In this document: positions 33,020-43,521 of the stretch, piece by piece
Position numbering within the stretch: the first letter of the stretch is position 1
How the letters are laid out: every line of letters starts with the position of its first letter
Source: Bradyrhizobium sp. NP1
GTDB taxonomy: Bacteria > Pseudomonadota > Alphaproteobacteria > Rhizobiales > Xanthobacteraceae
Reading direction: 5' to 3'
Length of the DNA stretch: 64,000 nucleotides
NCBI RefSeq assembly: GCF_030378205.1
Contig: NZ_CP127385.1
Coordinates: 1,466,001 to 1,530,000, forward strand
Made by a program: the position numbers and the translations under genes
Notes under the pieces: model-generated
What the model saw: the letters and a program-made list of their open reading frames with translations, nothing else
Database searches by the model: none
Told to the model about the DNA's origin: nothing

Positions 33020-34684
33020 ATGTGGAATCAAGTCTATAACCCGCTCGACAACGCCGCCTTGTCGACGGTCGCCGCCGCGATTCCGGTGGTGACGCTTTTG
33101 GTGCTGATCGCCAGCGGCAGGGTGAAGGCGCACATCGCGGCGATCATCGCCGTGATCCTGACCAACCTGATCGCGATCTACATCTTCACCATGCCGGCCG
33201 GCATGTCGATCCGCGCCTCGCTGCTCGGCATCGTGTCCGGCTTCTTCCCGATCGGCTGGATCGTGCTGAACGTCATCTTCCTGTATCAGCTTACGGTTTC
33301 AACCGGCCAATTCGAGCTGTTGAAGCGCGCCGTCGGCGGCGTCACCGAAGACCGAAGGCTGCAGCTGCTGCTGATCGCGTTTTCGTTCGGCGCCTTCTTC
33401 GAGGGCGCCTCGGGCTTCGGCACGCCGGTCGCGATCACGGGTTCGATCCTGATCGGGCTTGGCTTCTCCCCGCTCGCCGCTTCGGGCCTGTCGCTGATCG
33501 CCAATACCGCCCCCGTTGCCTATGGCGCGCTCGGCACGCCGATTGCGGGGCTGGCGCAGGTCACCGGGCTCGATCCCTATATCCTGGGCGCGATGGTCGG
33601 ACGGCAATTGCCGGTGTTTTCGCTGATCGTGCCGTTCTGGGTGGTGTGGGCGTTCGCCGGCTGGCGCGGCATGAAGGACGTGTGGCCCGCGATCCTCGTC
33701 ACCGGCGTATCGTTCGCCGTCCCGCAATTCGTGATCTCGAACTACATCAATCCGTGGATCGTCGACATCGGCGCCTCGCTGATCTCGATGGGCTGCCTGA
33801 TCCTGTTTCTGCGGGTCTGGCAGCCGCGCCAGCTCTGGCTGTCGCCGGCGCTGCGCGGCAACGACGAGTCGGCTGCGACCATGGCGACGCCGAAGCCGCT
33901 CGACAAGACGACGCTTACGCGAGCCCAGCTCTGGACCGCATTGCTGCCGTGGATCATCGTCTGCATTGTGATGCTGATCTGGGGCAGCGGTTGGTTCAAG
34001 ACCTGGGCGAACTCGATCTTCACCTGGAACTATCCCGTTCCCGACCTGCATAACATGATCAACAAGGTGCCGCCGGTGGCGGCGAAGCCGACGCCGGAAG
34101 GCGCGGTGTTCGGCTTCACTTACCTGTCGTTCACCGGAACGGGCATGTTGATCGCGGCGATCGTTTCCGGTTTCCTGGCGGGCTTTTCGCCGGCCAGGAT
34201 GGTCGCGGAATACGGTCGCACCATCAGGCTGTGCGCGATCTCGCTGATCACGATCTCGGCGATGCTCGCGATCGGTACGCTGACGCGGCTGTCCGGCGTC
34301 GACGCGACGCTCGGTCTCGCCTTTGCCGCGACCGGCGTGCTCTATCCCTTCTTCGGCACGCTGCTCGGCTGGCTCGGCGTCGCGCTGACCGGATCGGATA
34401 CCGCCTCCAACATCCTGTTCGGCAATCTGCAGAAGATCACCTCCGAGCAGCTCGGCCTGCCATCGGTGCTGATGGCCGCCGCCAACTCGTCGGGCGGCGT
34501 GATGGGCAAGATGATCGACGCGCAGTCGATCGTGGTCGCTTCCACCGCGACCAACTGGTACGGCCACGAGGGATCGATCCTGCGCTACGTCTTCGTGCAT
34601 TCGATCGTGCTGGCGTGTCTTGTCGGCGTGCTGGTGACGCTGCAGGCCTATGTCTATCCGTTCACGGCGATGGTGCTGAAATAG
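33020..34684 (+). CDS. lldP: L-lactate permease
   Basis: A 554-residue membrane protein of the LctP family. The ATG at 33020 follows GGGGAGGAAG and gives MWNQVYNPLDNAALSTVAAA, the usual N-terminus. About 12-13 TM segments are visible, with FGAFFEGASGFGTPVAITGS in the first half and GVALTGSDTASNILFGNLQK in the second, both highly conserved in LldP. It imports L-lactate (and D-lactate or glycolate) with protons. Glycolate oxidase is 5 kb away, so 2-hydroxy-acid use is a theme here (inference). A terminator follows. Confidence 0.93.
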   Translation: MWNQVYNPLDNAALSTVAAAIPVVTLLVLIASGRVKAHIAAIIAVILTNLIAIYIFTMPAGMSIRASLLGIVSGFFPIGWIVLNVIFLYQLTVSTGQFELLKRAVGGVTEDRRLQLLLIAFSFGAFFEGASGFGTPVAITGSILIGLGFSPLAASGLSLIANTAPVAYGALGTPIAGLAQVTGLDPYILGAMVGRQLPVFSLIVPFWVVWAFAGWRGMKDVWPAILVTGVSFAVPQFVISNYINPWIVDIGASLISMGCLILFLRVWQPRQLWLSPALRGNDESAATMATPKPLDKTTLTRAQLWTALLPWIIVCIVMLIWGSGWFKTWANSIFTWNYPVPDLHNMINKVPPVAAKPTPEGAVFGFTYLSFTGTGMLIAAIVSGFLAGFSPARMVAEYGRTIRLCAISLITISAMLAIGTLTRLSGVDATLGLAFAATGVLYPFFGTLLGWLGVALTGSDTASNILFGNLQKITSEQLGLPSVLMAAANSSGGVMGKMIDAQSIVVASTATNWYGHEGSILRYVFVHSIVLACLVGVLVTLQAYVYPFTAMVLK

Positions 34685-34710
34685 CGGCAGGCCGAACTTC
34701 GTCAGAATGC

Positions 34711-34748
34711 AAGTCCCCGCGGGGTTCAACGCCCGCGGGGATTTTTTT
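34711..34748 (+). terminator. Intrinsic terminator after lldP
   Basis: TCCCCGCGGG and CCCGCGGGGA form a 10-bp stem followed by seven T residues. Confidence 0.93.
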
Positions 34749-34846
34749 CGCGCACGCTGTGTCAACAACAACTGGTCAAGGTTACGCCGCTCCACTACAA
34801 GGACGCGGCGCCGGCGCGTTTTCGATCCATGTTCTCGAGAGGCAGA

Positions 34847-35263
34847 ATGAATTTGGCTGACAATGTCGCGATCAGGCTCGCCGTTGCCTGCGTCGCGTTC
34901 GCGATCGCGCTCAATACGGCCCCGGTCAAGGCCGACAGCGGATTTCCGTTCGGCATGCTGATGACGATGGAGGCTCAGCCACAGCCGGGATCGAAGCGGA
35001 TTCCGAATATCGAGATCGGCGACAATGGCGAGGCTGTGCTCGAGCTCTGGTGCAAGGCGGCCAAGGGCCAGTTTTCGGTCGCCGGCAACACCGTGATCTT
35101 CGTCGCGGGTGCCATGGAAGACCGCGGCTGTCCGCAGCCGAAGGCGCAGGCCGATGACGACCTGCTTTCCGCGCTCGGCGAGGTGACCGCCTGGAAGCGG
35201 CAGGGTGATCTCGTCTCCTTCATCGGCAGCAAGACGCTGCGCTTCCGCATCAACACGAACTGA
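34847..35263 (+). CDS. Small exported protein resembling a META/HslJ domain
   Basis: A 138-residue protein from the ATG at 34847 (ribosome site GAGAGG; an ATG at 34829 is also possible). The signal peptide ends near VKADSG. The mature part contains strands and two cysteines (Cys in LELWCKAAKG and DRGCPQ), with a C-terminus T-L-R-F-R-I-N-T-N reminiscent of META-domain proteins such as HslJ, which contribute to stress and antibiotic tolerance. That resemblance is by eye only. Confidence 0.7.
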   Translation: MNLADNVAIRLAVACVAFAIALNTAPVKADSGFPFGMLMTMEAQPQPGSKRIPNIEIGDNGEAVLELWCKAAKGQFSVAGNTVIFVAGAMEDRGCPQPKAQADDDLLSALGEVTAWKRQGDLVSFIGSKTLRFRINTN

Positions 35264-35327
35264 GCGGCGCGAGCAGGGCTCGCGCAAGCATCGTGGCGAG
35301 ACGCTGGGCTGGCGCGTCGGGCGGCGC

Positions 35328-36527
35328 CTACTTCCACGCCGACTTGTCGGCGTCCCAGCGCTGGCCCTTCAGTTCCCTGGTCAGCGCATCGATTGCGCCG
35401 TTGTCGTCGCGCTGGTCGCCTTCCTCGTCCGGCGACGCATCGTCTGACAGGCTGAGCTTGGGGCCTGCGCCTTCATCCGTGGTCGTGACGACGGGGCTCG
35501 AGATCCAAAGCATCAGCCGGTCGGAGGCGCCGGGCTTGTCGGTCGAGACGAGGCCGCTCACCTCGATCGTGTCGGTGAGCTCGAGCGCGGGAAAGAGCTG
35601 GTTCGGCCGCTTCAAGGTCAGTTTCAGCTTGCCGGACGTGGCGCTCCAGGCCGCCGAGACGGGTTTCGCTCCGAGCGTCTTCGCCAGCACGCCCGAGATC
35701 GCGGTCGCAAGCTTGTCCCGGTTGACCTTGTCGCCATCGCGCCAGTCGGCGGCGGCGAAGCGGATCGCGCGGTCCATCTCGACGGCGCCCGTGGTCCAGC
35801 CCGCGGCAACCACGCCGGCCTGCGATTTGGCCTTGGCGATCAGCGCGGCGGCGCGCTCCGGGTCGACCGTCAGGTTCAGCGTCTGCTCGCCGGAGCGCAG
35901 CGCGTCGCAGGACACCGCAAGGCTCGTCAGCGACACTTCGACGCCTTCGCCTTTGAGGCTCTTCAGGAAATCCAGCGCCGCATCGAGCTTGATCCGCACG
36001 CCGACCGATTCCGGCGAGACCTCGGTGAAATCCTTTGGCGCCGGCGTGATGCCGTCGTCGGTGGTCTGATTGTCCAAAAATTCCTTTTCACTGAGATCGG
36101 AATTGTCCGATGAGGCGACCTCGGTGACGTTCGAGCCGATGGTGATCTGGCCGCGGAACTCGAAGGTGTCGCCGGTCGCCTTTCGCGCCAGCTTGACCGT
36201 GACCGGCTGCTTGCCGCCGATGGTCTGCGTGCTGCCGGTCATGGTTTGGCCGCTGACCGCAAGATTGGCGACGAAACGATCCTTGCGGTCGGAACCCTTC
36301 TCGGCGGGATAGCAGACGTCGAGCACGGCGGCGGTGACCGTCTTGCCCTGCCGGGTTTCCTTCAAAACGACGTCGGCATTGCCGTCCATCAGGCCGTCGA
36401 TGGCCGTGAAGTAGCGGGTTTCGTTGGCCCCCGGTGCTGCCTTCGGCGAAAGTTTCATCTGTTGGGCGAAGCCGATATCCGGCGCCAGCATAACCACGCC
36501 GACCAGGCAAAACAGAAGCGCGCGCAT
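35328..36527 (-). CDS. Exported protein of unknown function
   Basis: A 399-residue protein from the ATG at 36527, with a signal peptide MRALLFCLVGVVMLAPDIGF and mature start near AQQMKL. It has a predicted mixed alpha/beta fold, two cysteines (DVCYPAEKG and VSCDALRSG) and a Ser/Asp-rich C-terminus. The ribosome site GGGGAA supports this start. I do not recognise the family. It lies downstream of the groES-groEL terminator and is probably expressed independently. Confidence 0.75.
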   Translation of the reverse strand: MRALLFCLVGVVMLAPDIGFAQQMKLSPKAAPGANETRYFTAIDGLMDGNADVVLKETRQGKTVTAAVLDVCYPAEKGSDRKDRFVANLAVSGQTMTGSTQTIGGKQPVTVKLARKATGDTFEFRGQITIGSNVTEVASSDNSDLSEKEFLDNQTTDDGITPAPKDFTEVSPESVGVRIKLDAALDFLKSLKGEGVEVSLTSLAVSCDALRSGEQTLNLTVDPERAAALIAKAKSQAGVVAAGWTTGAVEMDRAIRFAAADWRDGDKVNRDKLATAISGVLAKTLGAKPVSAAWSATSGKLKLTLKRPNQLFPALELTDTIEVSGLVSTDKPGASDRLMLWISSPVVTTTDEGAGPKLSLSDDASPDEEGDQRDDNGAIDALTRELKGQRWDADKSAWK

Positions 36528-36618
36528 TTTCAATTCCCCGATCCCTACCAGGCTCACTCTTGGCCGGGCGCTGTTCTAAAGCGTTTCCGCCCGATTTGGA
36601 ACGCAGGGATCATCGACC

Positions 36619-36647
36619 CAAAAAGAAGGCCGCCCGGAGGCGGCCTT
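36619..36647 (-). terminator. Intrinsic terminator after groEL
   Basis: On the minus strand AAGGCCGCC-TCCG-GGCGGCCTT forms a 9-bp stem followed by a T-run. It ends the groES-groEL transcript about 30 bases past the groEL stop. Confidence 0.88.
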
Positions 36648-36674
36648 CGTGTCGGTTCGATGCGAACGGGGCGT

Positions 36675-38462
<1,788 letters not shown>

Positions 38463-38496
38463 AATAGAGAGTGCGGAGAGATATCAGTGCTGCGGC

Positions 38497-38793
38497 TTAG
38501 GCCAGCACGCCCATGATGTCGGACTCCTTCATGATCAGGAGTTCCTCGCCGTCGATCTTGACCTCGGTGCCCGACCATTTGCCGAACAGCACGCGGTCGC
38601 CGACCTTGAGATCGATCGGGATCAGCTTGCCGGTCTCGTCGCGGCCGCCGGGGCCGACTGCGGTGATTTCGCCCTGCGACGGCTTTTCCTTGACCGTGTC
38701 GGGGATGATGATGCCGCCCTTGGTCTTCTCTTCGGCATCGAGGCGCTTGACCACGACGCGGTCATGCAGCGGACGAAATCTGGTTTTAGCCAT
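38497..38793 (-). CDS. groS: 10 kDa co-chaperonin GroES
   Basis: A 98-residue GroES with the [11 protein letters not shown] start, the mobile loop around [20 protein letters not shown] and the [13 protein letters not shown] segment. It forms the heptameric lid of GroEL. It is the first gene of groES-groEL. Upstream are a sigma-70-type promoter (38918-38946) and a CIRCE element (38880-38906). Length and sequence are typical. Confidence 0.97.
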   Translation of the reverse strand: MAKTRFRPLHDRVVVKRLDAEEKTKGGIIIPDTVKEKPSQGEITAVGPGGRDETGKLIPIDLKVGDRVLFGKWSGTEVKIDGEELLIMKESDIMGVLA

Positions 38794-38879
38794 GACGTTT
38801 CCCTTTTGGAGACTCAGTTGTCAGATCGGTTGGGCTCGCGGTCCGTACCGGCGCCGGCCCGGGCCGAAATGGTTCGCGT

Positions 38880-38906
38880 TTAGCAATCGCAGTCTGGGAG
38901 TGCTAA
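38880..38906 (-). promoter_or_regulatory. CIRCE operator (HrcA-binding site)
   Basis: TTAGCAATC-N9-GAGTGCTAA, which matches the CIRCE consensus TTAGCACTC-N9-GAGTGCTAA at 17 of 18 positions (A instead of C at the sixth to seventh base of the left arm). It lies just after the -10 box and about 90 bases before groES. HrcA bound here should repress transcription until heat shock. Confidence 0.93.
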
Positions 38907-38917
38907 TGTGCGCGCTC

Positions 38918-38946
38918 GAAATATGGCCTGGCGCCGATCCTGTCAA
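38918..38946 (-). promoter_or_regulatory. Sigma-70-type promoter of groES-groEL
   Basis: On the minus strand TTGACA (38946-38941), a 17-base spacer and TATTTC (38923-38918). The predicted start falls in or next to the CIRCE element, consistent with HrcA control. Confidence 0.75.
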
Positions 38947-39099
38947 GGAAGGAAGGGGTTAAGGGCTTGGTGAGGGCGATATAGGATGCTCTGGGAAACC
39001 AAATCGGAGCGGCGGCGTAATTTACCCGACGTCATTGCTCCGACAACAGTTTTGCGCTTGGCTGCGGGACGGGTGCGGCCACTTTGCTCGGGGGATAGC

Positions 39100-39618
39100 A
39101 TGGTCAGTTCATTTCGTGTGCGGGCGATCGCCAATTGGGGGGTCGTCGGAGCGCTCACGATATTCCTGGGAGCATGCTCCAGCTTCAGCGGCTTCAGCTT
39201 CTCGCCGTCTTCGCCCGCGCCTGCACCGGAGCCGGGCGTCGCGCCGGAGATGCCCGCCACCATCCGCTCCGACGAGATCGTCGGGCGCTGGGGGCTTGCC
39301 TCGTACCAGAACCCCGCCGACCGGGCTCGCACCGAGAAGGCCGCGCTTGCGCAGTGCAAGCAGCCTTACGTGATCGGGGCCGGCCAGTCCGGCGGCGTGA
39401 TCATGCACCTGGCCGACCAGGCCACGCCGCAGGAACTGCGCCTGAAGGGCTCGCCGGGCGGCAAGAACTTTATCGGCCCGTCGGGGCCGGCCGGCGGCGA
39501 GCAGGACCGTGAGATCGTCTCCTTCGACGGCCGCGTGCTGGTCACCCGCTTCGTCGACAAGGATGCCGCGACGCGCTACGGCAACATGGTCTATGTGCGC
39601 TGCGGGCCGCGCGCATAG
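39100..39618 (+). CDS. Putative lipoprotein of unknown function
   Basis: A 172-residue protein from the ATG at 39100 (GGGGGATAG upstream) with a lipoprotein signal whose lipobox is L-G-A-C at about Cys26. A Ser/Pro-rich linker follows. The folded part begins near RSDEIVGRWGLASYQ and resembles a small beta-rich domain; it ends GNMVYVRCGPRA. It is probably anchored to the outer or inner membrane. No family is recognised. A shared terminator follows. Confidence 0.8.
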   Translation: MVSSFRVRAIANWGVVGALTIFLGACSSFSGFSFSPSSPAPAPEPGVAPEMPATIRSDEIVGRWGLASYQNPADRARTEKAALAQCKQPYVIGAGQSGGVIMHLADQATPQELRLKGSPGGKNFIGPSGPAGGEQDREIVSFDGRVLVTRFVDKDAATRYGNMVYVRCGPRA

Positions 39619-39670
39619 GTTCAAGAGAACCCTTGGTGCCACATCGCCCCGGAATGACGGACCAAAACAG

Positions 39671-39698
39671 AAACGCCGGCCCTAAAGGCCGGCGTTTT
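39671..39698. terminator. Bidirectional intrinsic terminator
   Basis: AAACGCCGGCC-CTAAA-GGCCGGCGTTT forms a perfect 11-bp stem with T-runs on both strands. It lies between the lipoprotein gene and the convergent cheZ. Confidence 0.92.
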
Positions 39699-39720
39699 CG
39701 TTTTCGAAATTTGAGACGAC

Positions 39721-40488
39721 TCAGTTGAACAGGGCGTCGATGTCGTCCTGCGAGGCGTGACCGACGTCGCCGTCGAGCTTCGGTCCGTTCAACAGCCGCG
39801 CGTCGCCTTCGCGGGTGTCGACGATCGGCGGCGCATGCGCCTTGATCGCGTCGACGCCGCCCCAGATCTCCATCATGGCGTTGATGTGCCGCTCGATGAA
39901 CTTCATCGTGTTCATCACCTTGCTGATGCGCTGGCCGGTCAGGTCCTGGAAATTGCAGGCCTCGAAGATCGAAACCACGCGCTCCTGGATTTCCTCGCTG
40001 AGCAGCTTCTGCTGATCGAAGGAGATGCTCTTGGAGAGGGCGGTGGCGGCCTGGTCGATCGACTCGGTGGCTTCGAGGATCTGTTGCGTGGCCTGTTCGG
40101 TGCCGCCGACGACCGCGCCGAGCTCGCCGTTGACCTTGGCCATCTCCTGGCCGTCGAAGCTCTTGCCATGCAGCACCGCGATCTCGCGCTTGGTGCGGCT
40201 GATCGCGTCGTGAATCAGGTCGAGCTCGACCTTGAGCTTCTCGCACTGCTCGATCTGCGCGCGATAGGTGTCAAGCAGCGCCTGGGTCTCGGCTTCGCGC
40301 ACGACCGGCGCAGCTGCTGGCGAGGGCGCGGCGGCGCTGCCGGGATGCGCCATCTGGGCGCGGATGGCGCGCAGCTCGGCCATGATCGCGTGGTGCATTG
40401 AACCGGCATCGCCATTGTCGATTTCGGGCGTCGGCACCTCGCCGACAAAGGCTTCTTCGATACGAAAACGTTTGCGATGCACTGGCAT
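39721..40488 (-). CDS. cheZ: Chemotaxis protein phosphatase CheZ-like
   Basis: A 255-residue helical protein. The central coiled-coil region contains FEACNFQDLTGQRISKVMNT, which holds the CheZ catalytic motif D/N-F-Q-D-L-T-G-Q with the Gln that drives CheY-P hydrolysis. The C-terminus S-Q-D-D-I-D-A-L-F-N is the CheY-binding peptide. It is longer than E. coli CheZ (214) because of an N-terminal extension. No other che genes are nearby, as is common for alphaproteobacterial cheZ. Confidence 0.9.
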   Translation of the reverse strand: MPVHRKRFRIEEAFVGEVPTPEIDNGDAGSMHHAIMAELRAIRAQMAHPGSAAAPSPAAAPVVREAETQALLDTYRAQIEQCEKLKVELDLIHDAISRTKREIAVLHGKSFDGQEMAKVNGELGAVVGGTEQATQQILEATESIDQAATALSKSISFDQQKLLSEEIQERVVSIFEACNFQDLTGQRISKVMNTMKFIERHINAMMEIWGGVDAIKAHAPPIVDTREGDARLLNGPKLDGDVGHASQDDIDALFN

Positions 40489-40800
40489 GAATTCTTCCTC
40501 CCACCCTCGCGACGCAAAGTCTTAGACCAGCGCGATTTAACATCCCGTTTCCGTGCGGAACTGCCGGCGGGCGGGCGCGGGCGGGGCGCATAGAAGCGGT
40601 TAACCATGCCGCTTTCGCCTTCACCGAAAATAAACGCTGTCCGCGAAATCCCGCGGGTGTTGACGACGTGGTGAATCGAAACGCCCGTTTCGTTTACCAA
40701 ACCGATGCGGTTTTGATCTTTTATTCACCGCGTGCAGGGCACGCATGAGCCGCGCCCGGGCGCACGAACAGAGTAAGACGAAACAGTACAGAGTACGTCG
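40489..40800. other. Divergent intergenic region between cheZ and the L,D-transpeptidase gene
   Basis: 312 bases without a credible gene. CGAAACG-CC-CGTTTCG at 40677-40692 is a perfect 7-base inverted repeat and may be an operator. ACAGAGTA occurs twice just before the L,D-transpeptidase start. Promoter hexamers are not obvious. Confidence 0.4.
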
Positions 40801-41583
40801 ATGTTCAAGAAAATGTCCCTGGCGCTCGCCGGCGCCTGCTTCCTCGGCGCGGGATTGGACCCGGCCGCAGCCTTCGACGCGGCGGTGCCGCGCGAGCCCA
40901 CCGTGATCTACGCCCGTCAGCCCGCACAGCCCGCGCCGGTGCGCACGGCATCGAACATGGGCGGCGGCTTCATCGAATTCCTGTTCGGCGACGGGCCTGG
41001 GCAGGCGCCTGCCTATCAGCAGCAGCCGGTCTATCAGCAGCAGCCCGCCTATGGCGCGCCGCTGCTGCTGCCGGCGGACCCGCAGCAGCAGAGCATGATC
41101 GACCGGCAGCAAGCGATCGATCCGGCGCAGCGGCCGTTCGACCCGAGATACGAGAAGCAGCTCGTCGACTATTCCGGTCACGAGCGCGCCGGCACCATCG
41201 TGGTCGATACGCCGAACAAGTTCCTCTATCTGGTGCAGGGTGACGGCAAGGCCTTGCGCTACGGCATCGGCGTCGGACGGCCCGGCTTCACCTGGTCGGG
41301 TGTCAAGGCGATCTCCGCCAAGCGCGAATGGCCGGACTGGACGCCGCCGGCTGAAATGCTGGCGCGCCGGCCGGACCTGCCGCGCCACATGGAGGGCGGC
41401 CCGCAAAATCCGCTCGGCGCACGCGCGATGTATCTCGGCTCCTCGCTCTACCGCATCCACGGCTCCAACGAGCCCTGGACCATCGGCACCAACGTCTCGT
41501 CGGGCTGCATCCGGATGCGCAACGAGGATGTCATCGACCTTTACGGACGCGTCGGCGTCGGCACCAGGGTCATCGTCATCTGA
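40801..41583 (+). CDS. L,D-transpeptidase (YkuD family)
   Basis: A 260-residue exported protein. The signal peptide MFKKMSLALAGACFLGAG is followed by a Pro/Gln-rich linker with several Y-Q-Q-Q-P units (about 75-90). The YkuD domain (about 125-260) contains the catalytic pair His220 in YRIHGSN and Cys236 in SSGCIRM, with the Arg of the S-S-G-C-I-R-M motif. These enzymes form 3-3 cross-links in peptidoglycan or attach proteins to it. The length is typical for rhizobial YkuD proteins. Confidence 0.93.
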   Translation: MFKKMSLALAGACFLGAGLDPAAAFDAAVPREPTVIYARQPAQPAPVRTASNMGGGFIEFLFGDGPGQAPAYQQQPVYQQQPAYGAPLLLPADPQQQSMIDRQQAIDPAQRPFDPRYEKQLVDYSGHERAGTIVVDTPNKFLYLVQGDGKALRYGIGVGRPGFTWSGVKAISAKREWPDWTPPAEMLARRPDLPRHMEGGPQNPLGARAMYLGSSLYRIHGSNEPWTIGTNVSSGCIRMRNEDVIDLYGRVGVGTRVIVI

Positions 41584-41609
41584 TCGCTGCTTTCGCCGCA
41601 TCAAGCAAA

Positions 41610-41640
41610 ACGGCCGCCTCAAAAGGCGGCCGTCATGCTT
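41610..41640. terminator. Hairpin between L,D-transpeptidase and DUF2076 genes
   Basis: ACGGCCGCC-TCAAAA-GGCGGCCGT forms a 9-bp stem between two convergent genes. The T-run is weak, so this is a probable rather than strong terminator. Confidence 0.7.
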
Positions 41641-41656
41641 TCAGGAACGTGTGTTG

Positions 41657-42523
41657 TCAGGCGTAGTCGCTGCCGCCGTCGTCACTGTCGAATCCGTCGC
41701 CGTCATCGTCGTCGTAATCGTGGTCGGTGTCGGCGGTGTCGAACAGGCCGCTGCGCTGGTCGGCATCAGAGTTCGCGTCGCGCTGGCCCGAGCGGCCGAC
41801 GTCGTCGATCCCGGCGTCATGCGCCAGCGTGCTGCCGGACTGATCGCTCCAGGGGGTCGATGAGCTCGCGCCGACCCGGCCGGCATCGGCCACGCCCAAA
41901 TGCGAACCGCCCATCATCGAGCGGATGCCGTTGAGCAGCAGCGAGCCGCCGACCATGCCGGCCGCCGCCGCGGCCGCGGTCCCCAGGAACGAGCCGCCGC
42001 CGCCTAACGGCGGCTGCGGGCCGCCATAGCCTTGACCATAGGAGCCTTGACCGTAGGAGCCTTGGCCATAGGCGCCCTGGCCATACTGACCTTGGCCGGG
42101 ACCCTGACCTTGGCCGTACTGGCCCTGGTCGTAGGGTCCGCCCGCCTGCGACTGCTGCAGCACCTGGCCTGAGTTCCACACCGGGCGGTTTTGCGCCGGC
42201 GGCGGAACGTTCGGCACGGAGCCCTTCGACTGGTTGGTCCCGAAGATCGTATCGCGCATCGAATCGAGGAAGCCGCCAGGCTGGCCTTGCTGCGGCGCCT
42301 GCGTCTGTTGCAGCGCCTGTTCCAGTTCCTCGATCCTCTGGTTGGCGCGCCTGAGCGCCTCGTCCTGCAACAGTGCGGTCTGCACCAGCGCATAGGCCGC
42401 ATTCGGCGCTTTTCTCAGGCCTTGCGCGACCGCATTGGCCGCATCCGGATCGCGTGGCGCATCCTCCAGCCTTGCAAGCCGGTCGAAGAGATCGTCAACC
42501 AATTGGCGTTCCTGCGGTGTCAT
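41657..42523 (-). CDS. DUF2076-family protein with YGQG repeats
   Basis: A 288-residue cytoplasmic or periplasmic protein. The N-terminal half (M-T-P-Q-E-R-Q-L-V-D-D-L-F-D, then a coiled coil RIEELEQALQQTQ) fits DUF2076. The middle has a Y-G-Q-G tandem repeat (about 140-170), a Gly/Ala-rich hydrophobic patch, and the C-terminus is Asp-rich and probably disordered. No enzymatic residue is evident. The low-complexity middle is a likely site of length change between strains. Function unknown. Confidence 0.88.
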   Translation of the reverse strand: MTPQERQLVDDLFDRLARLEDAPRDPDAANAVAQGLRKAPNAAYALVQTALLQDEALRRANQRIEELEQALQQTQAPQQGQPGGFLDSMRDTIFGTNQSKGSVPNVPPPAQNRPVWNSGQVLQQSQAGGPYDQGQYGQGQGPGQGQYGQGAYGQGSYGQGSYGQGYGGPQPPLGGGGSFLGTAAAAAAGMVGGSLLLNGIRSMMGGSHLGVADAGRVGASSSTPWSDQSGSTLAHDAGIDDVGRSGQRDANSDADQRSGLFDTADTDHDYDDDDGDGFDSDDGGSDYA

Positions 42524-42657
42524 GGCGGTTCTCCTCCTGCTCCGTTGCCGAAGTTCGCGAAGCGCGGAAGGAATCTAAGGCGGTTTCGCCACACAGGTAG
42601 TGCGGACAGGATTAAATTTTCAGCATGCGGCAAAGAACCGCCGTTTCCTGAACGAAT

Positions 42658-43521
42658 TCAGGCCAATGTAACATTGTTCGCGGCTAGCAGCCGAGCAAAG
42701 TCGTCGCTTGCGAGATAGGCGTGCTCGACCTCCCGCACACTCGTGAGTGGGTCGAGGCTGACGAGGATATCGTCGACGAAACCGGGATGGCACATCACGA
42801 CGCCCCGCTCGGGCAGGCCGTCGAGGAAGGAGCGCATCAGCGCGCCATAGTCCACCTTGCGCGAGTAGTCATAGGCGCCGGCAAAGGCTGGGTTGCAGGC
42901 AACGCCGGCACGTGCGGCGCGGCGACGAAATTGCGTGCTGAGATAGTCGAGGAACAACGCCTTGGGCGAAGTGAGCCGCTTGCCGAGCGGCTGGTTGCGG
43001 CGGGCCTGCCGCACCCAGGCCTGCGGCGCCTTCTCCTTCACCGCCATCAGAAATCCGTCACGGACCTGCGGATAGAGCTGCGCATGCTGGTGGCCGTCGA
43101 CGAAATCGGGTGCGCGTCCGAACAGGTCGCGGAAGGCGGCGATCTGCCTTGCGATCTCGGCCGCGATGATTTCGGGATCGAGCCGGTGCAGCTGCCCGGC
43201 ACGCAATAGTTTTGGAAAGGGCGGGAACATGCCGCCCGCGAGCGGACGAAAATGCATGGTCAGCGGCTGGAACGGCGCCGTCAGCGTCGCATGCAATCCG
43301 ATCGCGCAGCGCGGGCTTTTTGCCGAGGACGCCAGCAGCGCCGCAGCCTCGTCGCGGCCGATGGCCGGGCCCACCACCATCACCGAGGTGGCGTTGAGAC
43401 GGCCGCGCTCGATCAGGTCGCGAATGGCGCGGTTGACGCCGGGGCTGATGCCGTAATCGTCGGCGCACAGCCAGATGCGTGCTGGCGGGGCCGGGGGCGC
43501 GGACGGCGCGGCGTGGTTCAT
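42658..43521 (-). CDS. ChbG/HpnK-family (YdjC) carbohydrate deacetylase
   Basis: A 287-residue metal-dependent hydrolase. Metal ligands appear in LCADDYGISPGVN, HATLTAP and DGHQHAQLYPQV, and the C-terminal V-M-C-H-P-G-F is present. Relatives deacetylate chito-oligosaccharides (ChbG) or hopanoid N-acetylglucosamine (HpnK). Its ATG overlaps the stop of the upstream glycosyltransferase gene in an ATGA, which suggests the two modify the same glycan or lipid. No other hopanoid genes are in the window, so the exact substrate is open. Confidence 0.88.
   Translation of the reverse strand: MNHAAPSAPPAPPARIWLCADDYGISPGVNRAIRDLIERGRLNATSVMVVGPAIGRDEAAALLASSAKSPRCAIGLHATLTAPFQPLTMHFRPLAGGMFPPFPKLLRAGQLHRLDPEIIAAEIARQIAAFRDLFGRAPDFVDGHQHAQLYPQVRDGFLMAVKEKAPQAWVRQARRNQPLGKRLTSPKALFLDYLSTQFRRRAARAGVACNPAFAGAYDYSRKVDYGALMRSFLDGLPERGVVMCHPGFVDDILVSLDPLTSVREVEHAYLASDDFARLLAANNVTLA

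Noticed and set aside
42010..42130. Regular short repeats resembling a CRISPR array
   Set aside because: They encode the YGQG repeat of the DUF2076 protein. No spacers of constant length and no cas genes are present.
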